Of a stretch of DNA of 5,945 nt, positions 5,926 to 5,945 are shown piece by piece. Every line of letters begins with the position of its first letter. Positions within the stretch are counted from its first letter, which is position 1. The DNA comes from Candidatus Poseidoniales archaeon (GTDB taxonomy: Archaea; Thermoplasmatota; Poseidoniia; Poseidoniales; Poseidoniaceae), in contig QQSA01000096.1 of assembly GCA_003602535.1 (NCBI GenBank), forward strand, positions 1 to 5,945. The letters are read 5' to 3'. Position numbers and translations under genes: made by a program. The notes beneath the pieces were generated by a model. The model did not search any database. It saw only the letters and a list, made by a program, of their open reading frames with translations, and had not been told where the DNA came from.

Positions 5926-5945
5926 TAGACAACTTTTACTCAAAC

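Overview
The window looks like part of an archaeal chromosome, probably a Thermoplasmatota or Poseidoniales (Marine Group II)-type organism. The archaeal assignment rests mainly on a NOB1 rRNA-maturation endonuclease (PIN domain plus zinc ribbon), a protein of archaea and eukaryotes. It is supported by an archaeal-style tRNA-Glu with encoded CCA and by several genes with no Shine-Dalgarno sequence. The finer placement is inference from general gene content and tight packing. Coding density is very high, and no stretch over 100 bases lacks a gene. No insertion sequence, CRISPR array or phage gene is visible.

Left part (1-4031, minus strand): a two-gene ABC transporter operon. A 226-residue MacB/LolD-type ATPase (3351-4031) is followed after 2 bases by a very long FtsX-family permease (start 3348). 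The permease stays open for 1116 codons and runs off the left edge. It has three N-terminal membrane segments, then an FtsX transmembrane helix, an unusually large external segment of about 635 residues, several more membrane segments, and the start of a second FtsX unit at the window edge. The middle of the external segment is rich in short beta strands and resembles a beta-propeller or similar sensor/binding insert. This is the most unusual object here. ATPase and permease would work as a mechanotransmission-type ABC complex, in which ATP hydrolysis moves external domains instead of, or as well as, moving a substrate through the membrane.

Middle part (4084-4664, plus strand): a MoaD/SAMP-type ubiquitin-like sulfur carrier ending in Gly-Gly, followed 53 bases later by tatA, the pore-forming subunit of Tat protein export. 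The gap to the divergent ABC operon is only 52 bases, and a perfect 12-base palindrome covers the moaD start.

Right part: nob1 (4670-5134, minus) converges on tatA with 5 bases between stop codons. After an 82-base divergent gap comes a VTT/YqaA (DedA-superfamily) membrane protein (5217-5825, plus), then tRNA-Glu(UUC) at 5850-5925. These are mostly housekeeping genes with no obvious shared pathway. I see no self-contained novel defence or mobile system; the candidate for something undescribed is the ABC permease and its external insert.
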